Part shown: piece after piece, positions 26,517 through 35,807 of the stretch
Position numbering within the stretch: the stretch's first letter is position 1
How the letters are laid out: the number at the start of each line of letters is the position of its first letter
NCBI RefSeq assembly: GCF_016925635.1
Contig: NZ_CP070490.1
Location: 1,240,001-1,304,000, forward strand
Length of the DNA: 64,000 nt
Source of the DNA: Lysinibacillus fusiformis
GTDB taxonomy: Bacteria; Bacillota; Bacilli; Bacillales_A; Planococcaceae
Direction: 5' to 3'
Position numbers and translations under genes: made by a program
Notes under the pieces: generated by a model
Seen by the model: the letters and a program-made list of their open reading frames with translations, nothing else
Told to the model about the DNA's origin: nothing
The model's database searches: none

Positions 26517-27272
26517 CTAGCCTTGTAATTGCAATTCAATCGGACAATGATCACTGCCCATGATGTGTGGGTGAATTGTTGCGCTTTCAATTTGATCCTT
26601 CAATTGATTTGATACAACAAAGTAATCAATACGCCACCCGATATTGCGTTCACGCACTTTATTCATATAGGACCACCATGTGTAGTGGTCCGTTTCCTCG
26701 GGATGCTTGTATCTAAAAGAATCTACAAATCCGCTTTCCAATAACGCCGAGAATTTCGCTCGCTCTTCGTATGTAAAGCCTGAATTTCCAATATTCGATT
26801 TTGCATTTTTTAAATCAATTTCCATGTGGGCAACATTTAGATCACCACAATAAACCACAGGCTTCTGGCTATTTAGCTCTTGTAGATAGCTAGCTAAACG
26901 ATCCTCCCACTGTAAACGTAGTGGTAATCTCGCTAAATCACGCTGTGCATTTGGTGTATAAACATTCACTAAATAGAAATTCTTATATTCCAGTGTTATG
27001 ATTCTGCCTTCATCCTGAGAATCTTCATCGCCCACTCCATACTTAACAGACAACGGTGTGTGCTTAGTGAAGATGGCCGTTCCTGAATATCCCTTTTTCT
27101 GGGCATAATTCCAATACTGCTCATAACCTTCGAGGGACAGCTCTACTTGTCCAGCTTGACATTTTGTTTCTTGGATACAAAAGAAATCAGCATCTATTTG
27201 ATGAAAGAACGCTAAAAAACCTTTACCCAGGCATGCTCGTATTCCATTGACATTCCATGATATAAATTTCAT
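26517..27272 (-). CDS. exoA: exodeoxyribonuclease III / AP endonuclease
   Basis: Cytosolic 251-residue EEP-fold nuclease of base-excision repair that cuts abasic sites and acts as a 3'-exonuclease. Motifs: MKFISWNVNGIRA, IQETKCQ (catalytic Glu), GYSGTAIFTK, GDLNVAH, GFVDSFRYKHP, the WWSYMNKVRERNIGWRIDYF segment, and the terminal SDHCPIELQL (catalytic Asp/His). The start at 27272 matches B. subtilis ExoA in length, with AGGAG about ten bases away; an in-frame GTG at 27281 is too close to that site. Single gene with terminators on both sides. Confidence 0.96.
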   Translation of the reverse strand: MKFISWNVNGIRACLGKGFLAFFHQIDADFFCIQETKCQAGQVELSLEGYEQYWNYAQKKGYSGTAIFTKHTPLSVKYGVGDEDSQDEGRIITLEYKNFYLVNVYTPNAQRDLARLPLRLQWEDRLASYLQELNSQKPVVYCGDLNVAHMEIDLKNAKSNIGNSGFTYEERAKFSALLESGFVDSFRYKHPEETDHYTWWSYMNKVRERNIGWRIDYFVVSNQLKDQIESATIHPHIMGSDHCPIELQLQG

Positions 27273-27287
27273 TTTATCCACACTCCT

Positions 27288-27320
27288 AAAAAAACGCCCC
27301 TCGGCTTATGCGAAGGGCAT
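27288..27320 (-). terminator. murB terminator
   Basis: Eight-bp stem GCCCTTCG/CGAGGGGC (one G-U) followed by seven T residues on the minus strand, immediately after the murB stop. Confidence 0.85.
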
Positions 27321-27324
27321 CCTA

Positions 27325-28239
27325 TTATAGATCGTCACCAACAATTTTGACTTCCGTCTCTAATTCAATGCCAAATTTTTCTTTCACTACACGTTGAACC
27401 ATTTGGATTGTCTCAATATAGTCTGAAGCTGTAGCATTTCCTTTGTTGACAATAAATCCTGCATGCTTGGTAGAGACTTCTGCATCACCAACACCTTTGC
27501 CTTGTAAACCACTATCTTGAATAAGTTTTCCAGCAAAATGACCTGGTGGGCGTTTAAAAACACTTCCAGCAGACGGATATTCTAAAGGCTGTTTCGATTC
27601 GCGTTGGAAGGTTAAATCAGCAATCTTCGCATCAATTTCCTCCTGCACGCCTACTGCTAATTGAAAATCAGAGGACAACACATAATAACCTTTTTTGGCA
27701 ATAATGCTTTGACGGTATCCAAGCTCAAGCTCTTCTTTACCTAATGTTAAAATGTCTCCTTCTCTTGTTAACACCTTTGATGAAACAATAATATCTTTAA
27801 TCTCGCCGCCATAAGCACCTGCGTTCATAGCCATTGCGCCACCAATTGACCCTGGAATACCACATGCAAATTCAAAACCAGTTAAAGAAGCTTGCGCTGA
27901 TAGTTTTGATGCATCTTTGATCAGTGCACCACTTTGTGCATAAACATGCTCACCATTAATCCGAATCTCATTTAAGCGTGAAAATGTTACAACGATTCCT
28001 CTATGACCGCCATCTCGGACAACCATATTAGAGCCGTTACCTAACATTAATAAAGGAATATTATTTATATATGCATAGCGAATAACGGATGCTGCCTCTT
28101 CTTCTGTTTCAGGAAGAACAAAAACATCTGCTTTGCCACCTAATTTTGTCATTGTGTATTGTTGTAATGATTCATCTAACTTAATATTGGCAGGATTAAT
28201 ACTTTTTGCTAAATCCACCGCCCATTGTTCTTTTGTCAT
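27325..28239 (-). CDS. murB: UDP-N-acetylenolpyruvoylglucosamine reductase
   Basis: FAD enzyme that reduces the enolpyruvyl intermediate to UDP-MurNAc with NADPH. Of 304 residues, type II (the form without the type-I-specific insertion). Conserved: YTMTKLGGKADVFVLPETEEE, MLGNGSNMVVRDGG (FAD binding), ACGIPGSIGGAMAMNAGAYGGEI, and the catalytic Ser region YPSAGSVFKRP with the final Glu in TEVKIVGD. AAAGGA lies about ten bases before the ATG. It stands alone here, as in some Bacillaceae. Confidence 0.96.
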   Translation of the reverse strand: MTKEQWAVDLAKSINPANIKLDESLQQYTMTKLGGKADVFVLPETEEEAASVIRYAYINNIPLLMLGNGSNMVVRDGGHRGIVVTFSRLNEIRINGEHVYAQSGALIKDASKLSAQASLTGFEFACGIPGSIGGAMAMNAGAYGGEIKDIIVSSKVLTREGDILTLGKEELELGYRQSIIAKKGYYVLSSDFQLAVGVQEEIDAKIADLTFQRESKQPLEYPSAGSVFKRPPGHFAGKLIQDSGLQGKGVGDAEVSTKHAGFIVNKGNATASDYIETIQMVQRVVKEKFGIELETEVKIVGDDL

Positions 28240-28458
28240 GAGAGCTAATTCCTTTCTAACGTCCTTCTTACTCTACACCAGTATGGATTTAGAACCCCAA
28301 TTTGACAAGTAAAATGAAGGGTATTTTTATCTCATATTATAAGACAGGTAAGACCTGTGCAGAGATGATGAATATTATAAAGAAAATTGACAGTCATTCC
28401 AAGTGTCGTTTTTAGCACACTATTTAGTTGAATTACCTAGTAAAATAATCCATTCACC

Positions 28459-28764
28459 TTAGAGCCAGCTACTTGCCCATGTTTCAATATTGCGGATAGC
28501 ACCTTCAAGTGCTCGACCTTTATCTGTTAATGAATACTCAACACGCACTGGCACTTCAGAATATACTTTACGTTCAACAAGCCCCTCTTTTTCAAGCTCC
28601 TTTAAACGTTCTGATAATAAACGTCCACTGACAGGTAATGCAGATTCGATTTCATTAAAGCGCTGTGGTCCATCTAGTAATTGATATAATATTAACCCCG
28701 TCCATCGTTTTCCGATTAAATCCATTGCTTTAGCTAAACGAGGACACAAAGTTGTCTCATTCAT
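28459..28764 (-). CDS. HxlR-family transcriptional regulator
   Basis: A 101-residue winged-helix protein. CPRLAKAMDLIGKRWTGLIL begins the family signature, followed by LLDGPQRFNEIESALPVSGRLLSERLKELEKEGLVER and RVEYSLTDKGRAL. The conserved N-terminal cysteine (C7) can act as a redox switch in some HxlR proteins. AGAGGTGA precedes the ATG. It is divergent from the yceI-like gene, which it may control. Confidence 0.9.
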   Translation of the reverse strand: MNETTLCPRLAKAMDLIGKRWTGLILYQLLDGPQRFNEIESALPVSGRLLSERLKELEKEGLVERKVYSEVPVRVEYSLTDKGRALEGAIRNIETWASSWL

Positions 28765-29123
28765 AATTTTTCACCTCTATGTAACTATTGTAACGATTAT
28801 TGCAGTAAATGTAAATTTGAAGTAACTTATTTACGTAAAATAATCTATTAACTTTTATATATTTAATTACAAAAAGTAACTTTAAATTTCAATTATGGAC
28901 CTAACTATCAAAGAAACAAAAAAATGTCTTAGCCTAAACGGTATCACAATAAAATGCACATATTTCCAATAATATGCCTATTTCATTTTAAATATATTTT
29001 GTTTCATGTTCACAGATTACACTTTTATAGAGGGAAATACTTCCACAATTATGAAAAACTCATTGAATATGCAATTTGTTTACTTTATCATTCGTTGTAG
29101 AATGCTGTTTAGGGGGTTTTCAA
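28765..29123. other. AT-rich intergenic region between HxlR and YceI genes
   Basis: About 360 bases with divergent promoters. No strong inverted repeat was found apart from the short TTACTT/AAGTAA-like arms near 28820-28890, which are too weak to call. Confidence 0.4.
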
Positions 29124-29651
29124 ATGAAAAAATATACTATTGATTTCAGTCATTCAACGATCGGCTTTTCTGTACGACATATGATGATTTCTCGTATTCA
29201 CGGTACATTTGAATCGTACAGCGGTGAAATAGTTGCAGCCAATATCGAACAAATGCAGGATGCAAACATTTCGATTACCATTATAGTGGCTAGTGTCTCC
29301 ACCAAGAATCATGATCGTGATGTCCACCTTGTGTCTCCTGACTTTTTTGATGCAGACGTCTATCCAAAAATAGTATTTACCTCTACATATATTGATAAAC
29401 TAGATGATAAAAATTTTGCGATTCATGGTGATTTAACCATCAAAAACATAACAAGGCCTATCGTATTTACAACAGTATATACAGGAAAAGGTGTGAATCC
29501 ATGGGCACAAGAAGTTTTTGGCTTCCAAGCCAAAGCACAAATTAATCGCCGTGATTTTAATTTAGTCTATAATACGATTTTAGAATCAGGTGGTGTATTA
29601 ATTAGCGACGAAATAGACGTACTAGTAGATCTTGAATTAAATCCTCTTTAA
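29124..29651 (+). CDS. YceI-family lipid-binding protein
   Basis: A 175-residue lipocalin-like beta-barrel without signal peptide (MKKYTIDFSHSTIGFSVRHM). Family motifs: TIGFSVRHMMISRIHGTF, the HDRDVHLVSPDFFDADVYP segment, IHGDLTIKNITRPI, and GFQAKAQINRRDFNL. In E. coli YceI the barrel binds polyisoprenoid lipids. The ATG at 29124 has TTAGGGGG seven bases upstream. It is divergent from hxlR and upstream of a DUF2500 gene with a 36-base gap, likely forming a pair with it. Confidence 0.9.
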   Translation: MKKYTIDFSHSTIGFSVRHMMISRIHGTFESYSGEIVAANIEQMQDANISITIIVASVSTKNHDRDVHLVSPDFFDADVYPKIVFTSTYIDKLDDKNFAIHGDLTIKNITRPIVFTTVYTGKGVNPWAQEVFGFQAKAQINRRDFNLVYNTILESGGVLISDEIDVLVDLELNPL

Positions 29652-29687
29652 GTGTAGTTTCTATCTCAAAGGAAAGGGGGTATTTAT

Positions 29688-30059
29688 TTGTTTTGGTTTG
29701 ATAATCATTTTTTATTTGGTTCCGCTTTTATTACCATCATCTTCTTTATTGTTTTTGGCAGCATAGCCTTTATAATTGTGAACGGCATTATCACATGGTC
29801 TAAAAATAACCGTTCCCCAATTTTAACTGTACCCACTAAGGTTGTGACTAAGCGTACGAATATACGTGGGGGATCTAATAATTCTGGGGCATCTACGTCC
29901 TATTATGTTACGTTTGAAGAACTAAACGGAGAGCGGCATGAACTAAAGATGAATGGCTACGATTATGGTCAGCTTGTAGAAGGTGATTTTGGCATTTTAA
30001 CCTATCAAGGTACACGGTATCATTCATTCAACAGACATAAAAAGGAGAGTATCGATTGA
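29688..30059 (+). CDS. DUF2500 membrane protein
   Basis: A 123-residue protein with a membrane segment at about residues 11-35 and then a DUF2500 domain: ILTVPTKVVTKRTNI, TSYYVTFEELNGERHELKM, and GDFGILTYQGTRYHSF. The TTG start is seven bases after AAAGGGGG. It follows yceI on the same strand after 36 bases, so probably the same transcript, ended by the shared terminator. Function unknown. Confidence 0.85.
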   Translation: MFWFDNHFLFGSAFITIIFFIVFGSIAFIIVNGIITWSKNNRSPILTVPTKVVTKRTNIRGGSNNSGASTSYYVTFEELNGERHELKMNGYDYGQLVEGDFGILTYQGTRYHSFNRHKKESID

Positions 30060-30075
30060 ATCGTACTCTCCTTTC
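30041..30075. terminator. bidirectional terminator after DUF2500
   Basis: Perfect 11-bp stem AAAGGAGAGTA/TACTCTCCTTT with an internal TCGATT/GAATCG pairing. It ends both converging genes. Confidence 0.9.
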
Positions 30076-30083
30076 ATATACCT

Positions 30084-32444
30084 TTATTTAATTAAATATT
30101 TAGCAAATCCAGCTTCTGTATCTTCTAAATATTCAATGCCACTACCTGCTGGAATGAACTTTTGCGCATCTTTCGCAGATAAGTAAATAACCTTTGTATT
30201 GGCTGGGAACGGTACAAATGACCAGTTATTATCCGCAGCAGGGTTAATTGTTTTATTCGTCATAATATAATCAACAACAGCTTGACGATTTTCATAAGCA
30301 TAGTTAGTTATATTTGAGCCATCTGCATTTTTAAATGTCGCACCATATGATCCACCAACTCGGTAATTGTTTGTGATGATGATGAATTCTTGTTTTAAAT
30401 CGATCGGTTTACCATTATACTGTACATTCTTAATACGATTTGCCTTTTCATCAGTAAGATTACCACGTCGGTCATATTTTGCTGGCGATGTGACATCAAT
30501 TTGATATGTTAAGCCATCTAACACATCAAAATTATAAGAACGCGCTTCTGCATCAATAATATTTTGTTCTTCTGTTTTAGTCGGATCAATCGTTGCAAAA
30601 ATACCTGCAGCCATCTCTAGCCATTCAATCGCTTGAGCACCTGTTACTTTAATTGTTGCAACAGTATTGTCGTAATGATAAATGTCCGCCATATTTTTGA
30701 TGGCAAGTGGTCCCACAGGAATATTTGTATAATCTAATGGATTATTACGAGAGCCTGCTTTGAAAGGTGCGCCAGCTGAAAGAATTGGTGTCTTTTCATC
30801 AGCAGTGCCCTTTAACTCTTGTTCGATAAACCATTTTTGAGCTTGTGTTACGATTTGAATAGATGGATCATCTTGCACCATTGAAAAATAACTGTGGATT
30901 GGAGCAGTTGTTTCTCCAACAGGCTGACGGATATACGTTAATGTGCCATCATGTGCCTCTTTAATAGCCTCTAAAACTGTTGTGGATGGTTGTAAACCTT
31001 CTTGCTTGATGGATTGCAATGAACCTTTACCATCTACCACTACCCACTCTAATCCTTGCTGTTCCAGTTTTAAATCAATTACACCAAGATGACTACCATA
31101 GCTACCTGCCATAACAGTAGGCACACCATGAATTGTACCCTTTTCTTGATCGACATCTTTCAAATCCTTATAATCACCAGGGAATGTTAAATGAGAGTGC
31201 CCTGTAATTAAAGCATCAATGCCTTCGATTTCTGCTAGTTGGTAACCAACATTTTCAGCACCCTTCACATAAGTATCTTCACCGATACCTGAATGTGACA
31301 GAACGACAATCACGTCTGCTCCAGCCTTCTGCATTTCTGGTACTACCTCTTTCACTGCTTCGACTGGCTCTTGCATTTCAACTTTACCTGCTAAATGAAT
31401 GGCATCCCATTCAACAATTTTCGTTGGTACAATCCCTGTTACCCCAACTTTAAGTGTATGCTTTTTACCAGTGCTATCGACCACTTCTTTATCAAGAATG
31501 ACATAAGGTGTAAACATACGTTCTTTTGTCTTTGCATCATAAGTATTAGCATTTACGACAGGATATTTTGCATCATTTAATACTTCATCTAAAAAGTCTA
31601 GACCATAGTTAAATTCATGGTTTCCTAAAGTTCCACCATCATATTTCAATGCGTTAAGTGCTGCAATAGCTGGATGAACTTCACCAGGCTTCAATACACT
31701 TTCTAATGCTTTATAAGAGCCAAGTGGTGTACCTTGAATTAAATCTCCATTATCGAATAGTAATGTGTTTGGATTTTTAGCGCGTGCTTGCTCAATTAAT
31801 GTCGCTGTATTAGCCAAACCAACCTCAGATGATGGAGCATCTAAATAGTAATTGTAATTAGCTAAATTGGTATGAATATCTGTTGTTCCTAAAATTTGAA
31901 GATCTACTGATACACCAGTTGAAGGTGCTTTGTATTCTGCTACAAAGCGTTCCACAATACTCTCCATTTGTTCCTGTGTCACATAGTCACGAGGGCGAAT
32001 AGTATTATCCTCAAATGCTTGCAAAATATTTGCTGCAACAGCATTCGCTAAATCTTGTTTATATGCCTCTGCAATTTGATCTGCATCCTTAAATTGCTCT
32101 AAAACAGTTAGGGAAGCGTTTTCACTAACTAGTCCACGAGCAGAGATTACAAATGCTTGTTGACGTGTTAATTTATCATCTGGACCAAATGTAGTTGCTG
32201 TTTTACCTTTAATAAGTTTTAATTGAACAGCTTTTTCTACATAAGGTGCTAAATCCTTAGAAACATCTGTAAAGGCAAGAGAAGAGCCGTCACCTATCTC
32301 TACATCTAAGCTTTCTACTAATTCTTTTACATAGTCTGCGCGTGTTACATCATTAGAAGCAGCCTCAGCAGAAACTCCAAATGGTATAAACGCGAAAAGG
32401 ACTAGTAACACCGCCAAGAAATTAGTTATTAATTTCTTATTCAT
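30084..32444 (-). CDS. SLH-anchored 2',3'-cyclic-nucleotide phosphodiesterase/3'-nucleotidase
   Basis: A 786-residue secreted two-part protein. Signal peptide to about residue 29 (cleavage near AEAASND). Residues 30-175 hold two to three S-layer homology domains (TRADYVKELVESL, FTDVSKDLAPYVEKAVQLKLIKG, TFGPDDKLTRQQA and AFEDNTIRPRDYVTQEQM), which anchor it to pyruvylated wall polymer. The rest is a metallophosphatase with TTDIHTNL, LLFDNGDLIQG, GTLGNHEFNYG, VVLSHSGIGED and ALITGHSHLTF, then a 5'-nucleotidase C-terminal domain with the YDNTVATIKVTG and NNYRVGGSYG substrate pocket. It probably salvages extracellular nucleotides; CpdB/YfkN-like. Monocistronic. Confidence 0.92.
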   Translation of the reverse strand: MNKKLITNFLAVLLVLFAFIPFGVSAEAASNDVTRADYVKELVESLDVEIGDGSSLAFTDVSKDLAPYVEKAVQLKLIKGKTATTFGPDDKLTRQQAFVISARGLVSENASLTVLEQFKDADQIAEAYKQDLANAVAANILQAFEDNTIRPRDYVTQEQMESIVERFVAEYKAPSTGVSVDLQILGTTDIHTNLANYNYYLDAPSSEVGLANTATLIEQARAKNPNTLLFDNGDLIQGTPLGSYKALESVLKPGEVHPAIAALNALKYDGGTLGNHEFNYGLDFLDEVLNDAKYPVVNANTYDAKTKERMFTPYVILDKEVVDSTGKKHTLKVGVTGIVPTKIVEWDAIHLAGKVEMQEPVEAVKEVVPEMQKAGADVIVVLSHSGIGEDTYVKGAENVGYQLAEIEGIDALITGHSHLTFPGDYKDLKDVDQEKGTIHGVPTVMAGSYGSHLGVIDLKLEQQGLEWVVVDGKGSLQSIKQEGLQPSTTVLEAIKEAHDGTLTYIRQPVGETTAPIHSYFSMVQDDPSIQIVTQAQKWFIEQELKGTADEKTPILSAGAPFKAGSRNNPLDYTNIPVGPLAIKNMADIYHYDNTVATIKVTGAQAIEWLEMAAGIFATIDPTKTEEQNIIDAEARSYNFDVLDGLTYQIDVTSPAKYDRRGNLTDEKANRIKNVQYNGKPIDLKQEFIIITNNYRVGGSYGATFKNADGSNITNYAYENRQAVVDYIMTNKTINPAADNNWSFVPFPANTKVIYLSAKDAQKFIPAGSGIEYLEDTEAGFAKYLIK

Positions 32445-32696
32445 ACAACAACCTCCTTAATAATCTAGTATTTTCCTACAAATCCTATTATATTAAAACC
32501 ATTCTAATTTTTACTGAATAAATAGTCCTAATTATATGTATTTTTAAAAGAATGGATAATCACTTTCCATCTAAATCATAAATTATTATCATTTTTTAAT
32601 TCTCTATCAAATAGGATGTTAGTAAATGTAAATTCTAAATAATTAGTTAATGTCAATATGTCCGACCTCCATACCACACCATACATCTGTTGACAA
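32445..32696. other. intergenic region, no feature recognised
   Basis: AT-rich stretch upstream of the SLH nucleotidase, presumably its promoter. No reliable motif was seen. Confidence 0.35.
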
Positions 32697-32735
32697 AATA
32701 AAAAAAGTCCTCCCAAAATTGAGAGGACTTTTATT
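32697..32735 (-). terminator. azoR terminator
   Basis: Eight-bp stem AAGTCCTC/GAGGACTT with flanking A- and T-runs, just past the azoR stop. Confidence 0.85.
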
Positions 32736-32747
32736 AAAAAATATTTT

Positions 32748-33374
32748 TTATGCATTCACAGTTTGAAGTGATTGAGCTACCTTTTTCACTTCTTCTAGGC
32801 CATTTGCAATAATTTCTTGTGCTTTATCTGGTGAAGCATTGTGACCTTCAATAATCACTTCTTCGATAATTTCCATACCGAATACGCCACCTACTACGTT
32901 TTTAATATAGTTTACTGACATTTCCATTGGTTGAGCTTCTGGTGATGAATAGTAGCCACCACGAGCATTTAAAATAATCGCTTTTTTGTCAGTCATTAAG
33001 CTAATTAATTGACCATTTTCACCATATTTGAATGTGAATCCTGCTTGGTATACGTAGTCAATAAATGTTTGTAGAGGGGCTGGAATTGTTAAGTTCCATA
33101 GTGGGAATGCAAATACAACTAAATCAGCTGCAGTTAATGCATCCATTGTTTTTTGTTTTGCAGCTAATAGACGTGATTCGATGTCTGTTAACTCTCCACC
33201 ATTTTGTACTTTACCAAATGCATTGAAAAGGTCTTGTCCAAAATAAGGCATATCTTCTGCGAATACGTCATAAGTTGTCACGTTGACACCTTGTACATTT
33301 TCCATGAAAGTATCATACATTTTTGTTGAAATACCGTCTGGACGGTTGTTCGCTTTTACTACTAAAACGTTCAT
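32748..33374 (-). CDS. azoR: FMN-dependent NADH:quinone reductase/azoreductase
   Basis: Flavodoxin-fold enzyme of 208 residues that reduces quinones and azo dyes by two-electron transfer. Family features: VLVVKANNRPDGISTKMYDTF, FAFPLWNLTIPAPLQTFIDYVYQAGFTFKYGENG and LNARGGYYSSPEA, the last lining FMN. B. subtilis AzoR1/AzoR2 are close in layout. AAGGGAG precedes the ATG. Single-gene unit. Quinone stress may induce it, but no operator was recognised. Confidence 0.93.
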   Translation of the reverse strand: MNVLVVKANNRPDGISTKMYDTFMENVQGVNVTTYDVFAEDMPYFGQDLFNAFGKVQNGGELTDIESRLLAAKQKTMDALTAADLVVFAFPLWNLTIPAPLQTFIDYVYQAGFTFKYGENGQLISLMTDKKAIILNARGGYYSSPEAQPMEMSVNYIKNVVGGVFGMEIIEEVIIEGHNASPDKAQEIIANGLEEVKKVAQSLQTVNA

Positions 33375-33516
33375 TATATAAAATCTCCCTTAAAGTTCAG
33401 AATCTAATATCTCGAATTCAAGATATGTGTTTATCTTAAAAAATTTCATCTAAAATGTCAATGTTACTTACCTCAGACTTTTGACTGAAATATTATGTTA
33501 AAATCCTTTCGTCTAC

Positions 33517-33552
33517 CAAAAAAGAGGAGTTTAAAGCTTTACTCCTCTCTAG
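33517..33552 (-). terminator. terminator after the DsbA-family gene
   Basis: Eight-bp stem AGAGGAGT/ACTCCTCT, extended by AAGCTTT bases, then six T residues on the minus strand. Confidence 0.8.
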
Positions 33553-33556
33553 TAAA

Positions 33557-34264
33557 CTAAAATTTACAGTTATCGTCTGTGCAAATACCCGCATCACCTG
33601 AACCAGCCATCTTTAGCGTTGGTTGTAGGCCCTCTTCCTCAGCAACTTTACGCAGTGTATCTTCAAATACCTCCTGTGGTTGCGCACCTGAAATACCATA
33701 CTTACGGTTTAAGACAAAGAACGGTACTCCTCGAACACCAAGCTGTAGACCTTCTTGAATATCCGATTCTACTTCGTTTTTATAAACATCCTCTGCAAGA
33801 ACCTTTGCAACCTCATCACGCTGTAGCCCTACTTGTTCAGCTATCTCTAATAAAACATCTTCTTGGCCGATACGCTTTCCTTCAATAAAATGACTGTGTA
33901 AAAGTGACTCTACAAGTGCTGTAACATCGCCCTGTTGTTCAGCCCATTTCACAAGACGGTGTGCTTTTAACGTATTCTCTTCCATCAAATTGCTAAAGTC
34001 GTAGTTTAAGCCTACTTCTTTTGCACGTTCTGTTACACCCATTGTCATTTCCTTTGCCTTCTCTAATGACATTCCGTATTTCTTTGCCAATGATTCATAG
34101 ACAGTACTATGCGAATCTACTGGAGTCGTTGGATCTAGTTGGTAGCTTTTATAAACAAGCTCTACCTGCCCCACATAGCCAGTATCCTCAATCGCTTTCT
34201 CTAATTGTTTTTTTCCAATATAACAAAATGGGCATACATAGTCAGACCAAATTTCAATTTTCAT
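33557..34264 (-). CDS. DsbA-family oxidoreductase (FrnE/YwbO-like)
   Basis: A 235-residue thioredoxin-fold protein of the HCCA-isomerase/FrnE branch. SDYVCPFCYIGKK has the active-site CPFC at residues 11-14. Helical insert with VTERAKEVGLNYDFSN and NTLKAHRLVKWAEQQG. The cis-proline segment is GVRGVPFFVLN. The C-terminus adds GDAGICTDDNCKF, with an extra Cys pair that is uncommon. There is no signal peptide, so it acts in the cytosol, probably in disulfide or oxidative-stress chemistry. GGAGTGAGC precedes the ATG. Confidence 0.92.
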   Translation of the reverse strand: MKIEIWSDYVCPFCYIGKKQLEKAIEDTGYVGQVELVYKSYQLDPTTPVDSHSTVYESLAKKYGMSLEKAKEMTMGVTERAKEVGLNYDFSNLMEENTLKAHRLVKWAEQQGDVTALVESLLHSHFIEGKRIGQEDVLLEIAEQVGLQRDEVAKVLAEDVYKNEVESDIQEGLQLGVRGVPFFVLNRKYGISGAQPQEVFEDTLRKVAEEEGLQPTLKMAGSGDAGICTDDNCKF

Positions 34265-34389
34265 TTCTTGCTCACTCCTTTTGCTACATTGTAGCGATAG
34301 ATGAAATCACAAGGCAATTTTAATGCCTCACTGCATAATTTTTCAAGTTCTTCTACATACTGAACATAAAAACTATGTGAGGTTTCTTT

Positions 34390-35769
34390 ATGACACAATC
34401 TCTTTGGCTTGCTACAACTGAGTCAGTTTCGTTATCTTCTCTTACTTCCTCAACAACATGTGATGTATGTATAATCGGTGGTGGCTTAACGGGTTTATAT
34501 ACTGCCTATACTTTAGCAAAAGCAGGTGTGGATGTAGTTCTTCTTGAAGCAAATACCCATTTTGGTCATGGTACGACAGGGCATTCAACAGGAAAATTAA
34601 CAGCCCAGCATAGCATTGTCTATGCAAATCTTTTAGAAAAACTATCTGTAGAAGAGGCACAGCTTTATTATCAACTTAATCAACAAGCCATTGATAAAGC
34701 TAGACAATTACTCCCACCAGCCAGCGTTCGATCGGTGGATTCACTATTATACTGTCAAACAAAAGAAGGCTATGCACAATTATTAAAAGAATGGAATGCC
34801 TATAAGGTTTTAAATATTAAGTCTAACCTTACCTCTGACACGGAGCTACCATTCCCTATCACAAAAGCATTATGTATGTCACAACAAGCTCAAATAAATC
34901 CTGTTGAGGTAAGTAACTTCCTCGCTAAAGAGGCACAGAAGATGGGAGCAAAACTTTATACAAATACCCGTGTTCAGCAATTAAACATACCACAAAATAA
35001 CTTACATACCGAAAAAAATATGTCGGTTCAATATAATAAGCTTATTTTGTGTTCACATTATCCCATTGAAGCATTTAAAGGACTCAAACTTTTTAAATTA
35101 TCCAATAGTCGTTCCTATATGGTTGCCAGTAAAACCTCTGAAACCATGCAAGGTCAATATCTATCAGTTGATTTTCCTTCTCGTTCGATACGGACTGCCA
35201 CGATTAATCAGGAAAATTATTTAGTATTGGGAGGGGCAAATCACATCGCTGGGGAAACCGTTCATACCGAGCCTTATTATGAGGCCATTTCCAATGAAAT
35301 GAAGGAGCATTTTGAACAACAGCCACTTTATCGCTGGTCAGCCCAGGATATAGAAACACCGGATATTGTCCCTTATGTTGGAAGGATTACAAACTCCTTA
35401 CCTAACGTACTCATTGCCACTGGCTACCGTAAATGGGGAATCTCCAATTCCTTTGTCGCTGGTGATATCTTATCCTCTCTTTTAACTGGGGCAAAGATTG
35501 AGGATGGTGCCCTAGCTCTCTATTCACCATCCCGTACAAAATTCGGTGCCCAATTCATGCAAATGCTAAAAGTAGGAGGCTTTGTGGCAAAGGAATATAT
35601 AGCGGGTTATATGAAGAATGCCTCAGCTCCGACCTGTACTCATTTAGGCTGTAAAACGAAATGGAATGAAGCTGATGAAACATGGGATTGTCCTTGCCAT
35701 GGTTCCCGCTTTAATGCTAAGGGTGAAGTGCTTGAAGGCCCTGCCGTACAACCATTAAAACTCGACTAA
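34390..35769 (+). CDS. FAD oxidoreductase with C-terminal Rieske domain
   Basis: A 459-residue fusion. The N-terminal DAO-type flavin domain has CDVCIIGGGLTGLYTAYTLAK (dinucleotide fold, from about residue 24) and VVLLEANTHFGHGTTGHSTGK. Toward the C-terminus are TPDIVPYVGRI and ATGYRKWGISNSFVAG. The last about 40 residues form a Rieske 2Fe-2S module with CTHLGC and CPCHGSRFNAKGEVLEGPAV. This is the layout of B. subtilis YhfW (a little longer). Substrate and electron partner are unknown. GAGG lies seven bases before the ATG. Ends in a bidirectional terminator. Confidence 0.92.
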   Translation: MTQSLWLATTESVSLSSLTSSTTCDVCIIGGGLTGLYTAYTLAKAGVDVVLLEANTHFGHGTTGHSTGKLTAQHSIVYANLLEKLSVEEAQLYYQLNQQAIDKARQLLPPASVRSVDSLLYCQTKEGYAQLLKEWNAYKVLNIKSNLTSDTELPFPITKALCMSQQAQINPVEVSNFLAKEAQKMGAKLYTNTRVQQLNIPQNNLHTEKNMSVQYNKLILCSHYPIEAFKGLKLFKLSNSRSYMVASKTSETMQGQYLSVDFPSRSIRTATINQENYLVLGGANHIAGETVHTEPYYEAISNEMKEHFEQQPLYRWSAQDIETPDIVPYVGRITNSLPNVLIATGYRKWGISNSFVAGDILSSLLTGAKIEDGALALYSPSRTKFGAQFMQMLKVGGFVAKEYIAGYMKNASAPTCTHLGCKTKWNEADETWDCPCHGSRFNAKGEVLEGPAVQPLKLD

Positions 35770-35803
35770 AAAAGAGGCTGTCTTAATAGACAACCTCTTT
35801 CCT
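35769..35803. terminator. bidirectional terminator between Rieske protein and ppaC
   Basis: Imperfect stem AAAGAGGCTGTCT/AGACAACCTCTTT flanked by A- and T-runs, ending two converging genes. Confidence 0.85.
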
Positions 35804-35807
35804 ATTC

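Noticed and set aside
25949..26528. Several long open frames in the 42-bp repeat, on both strands
   Set aside because: They arise because the unit length is divisible by three and has no stops; no ribosome site or normal composition supports any of them.
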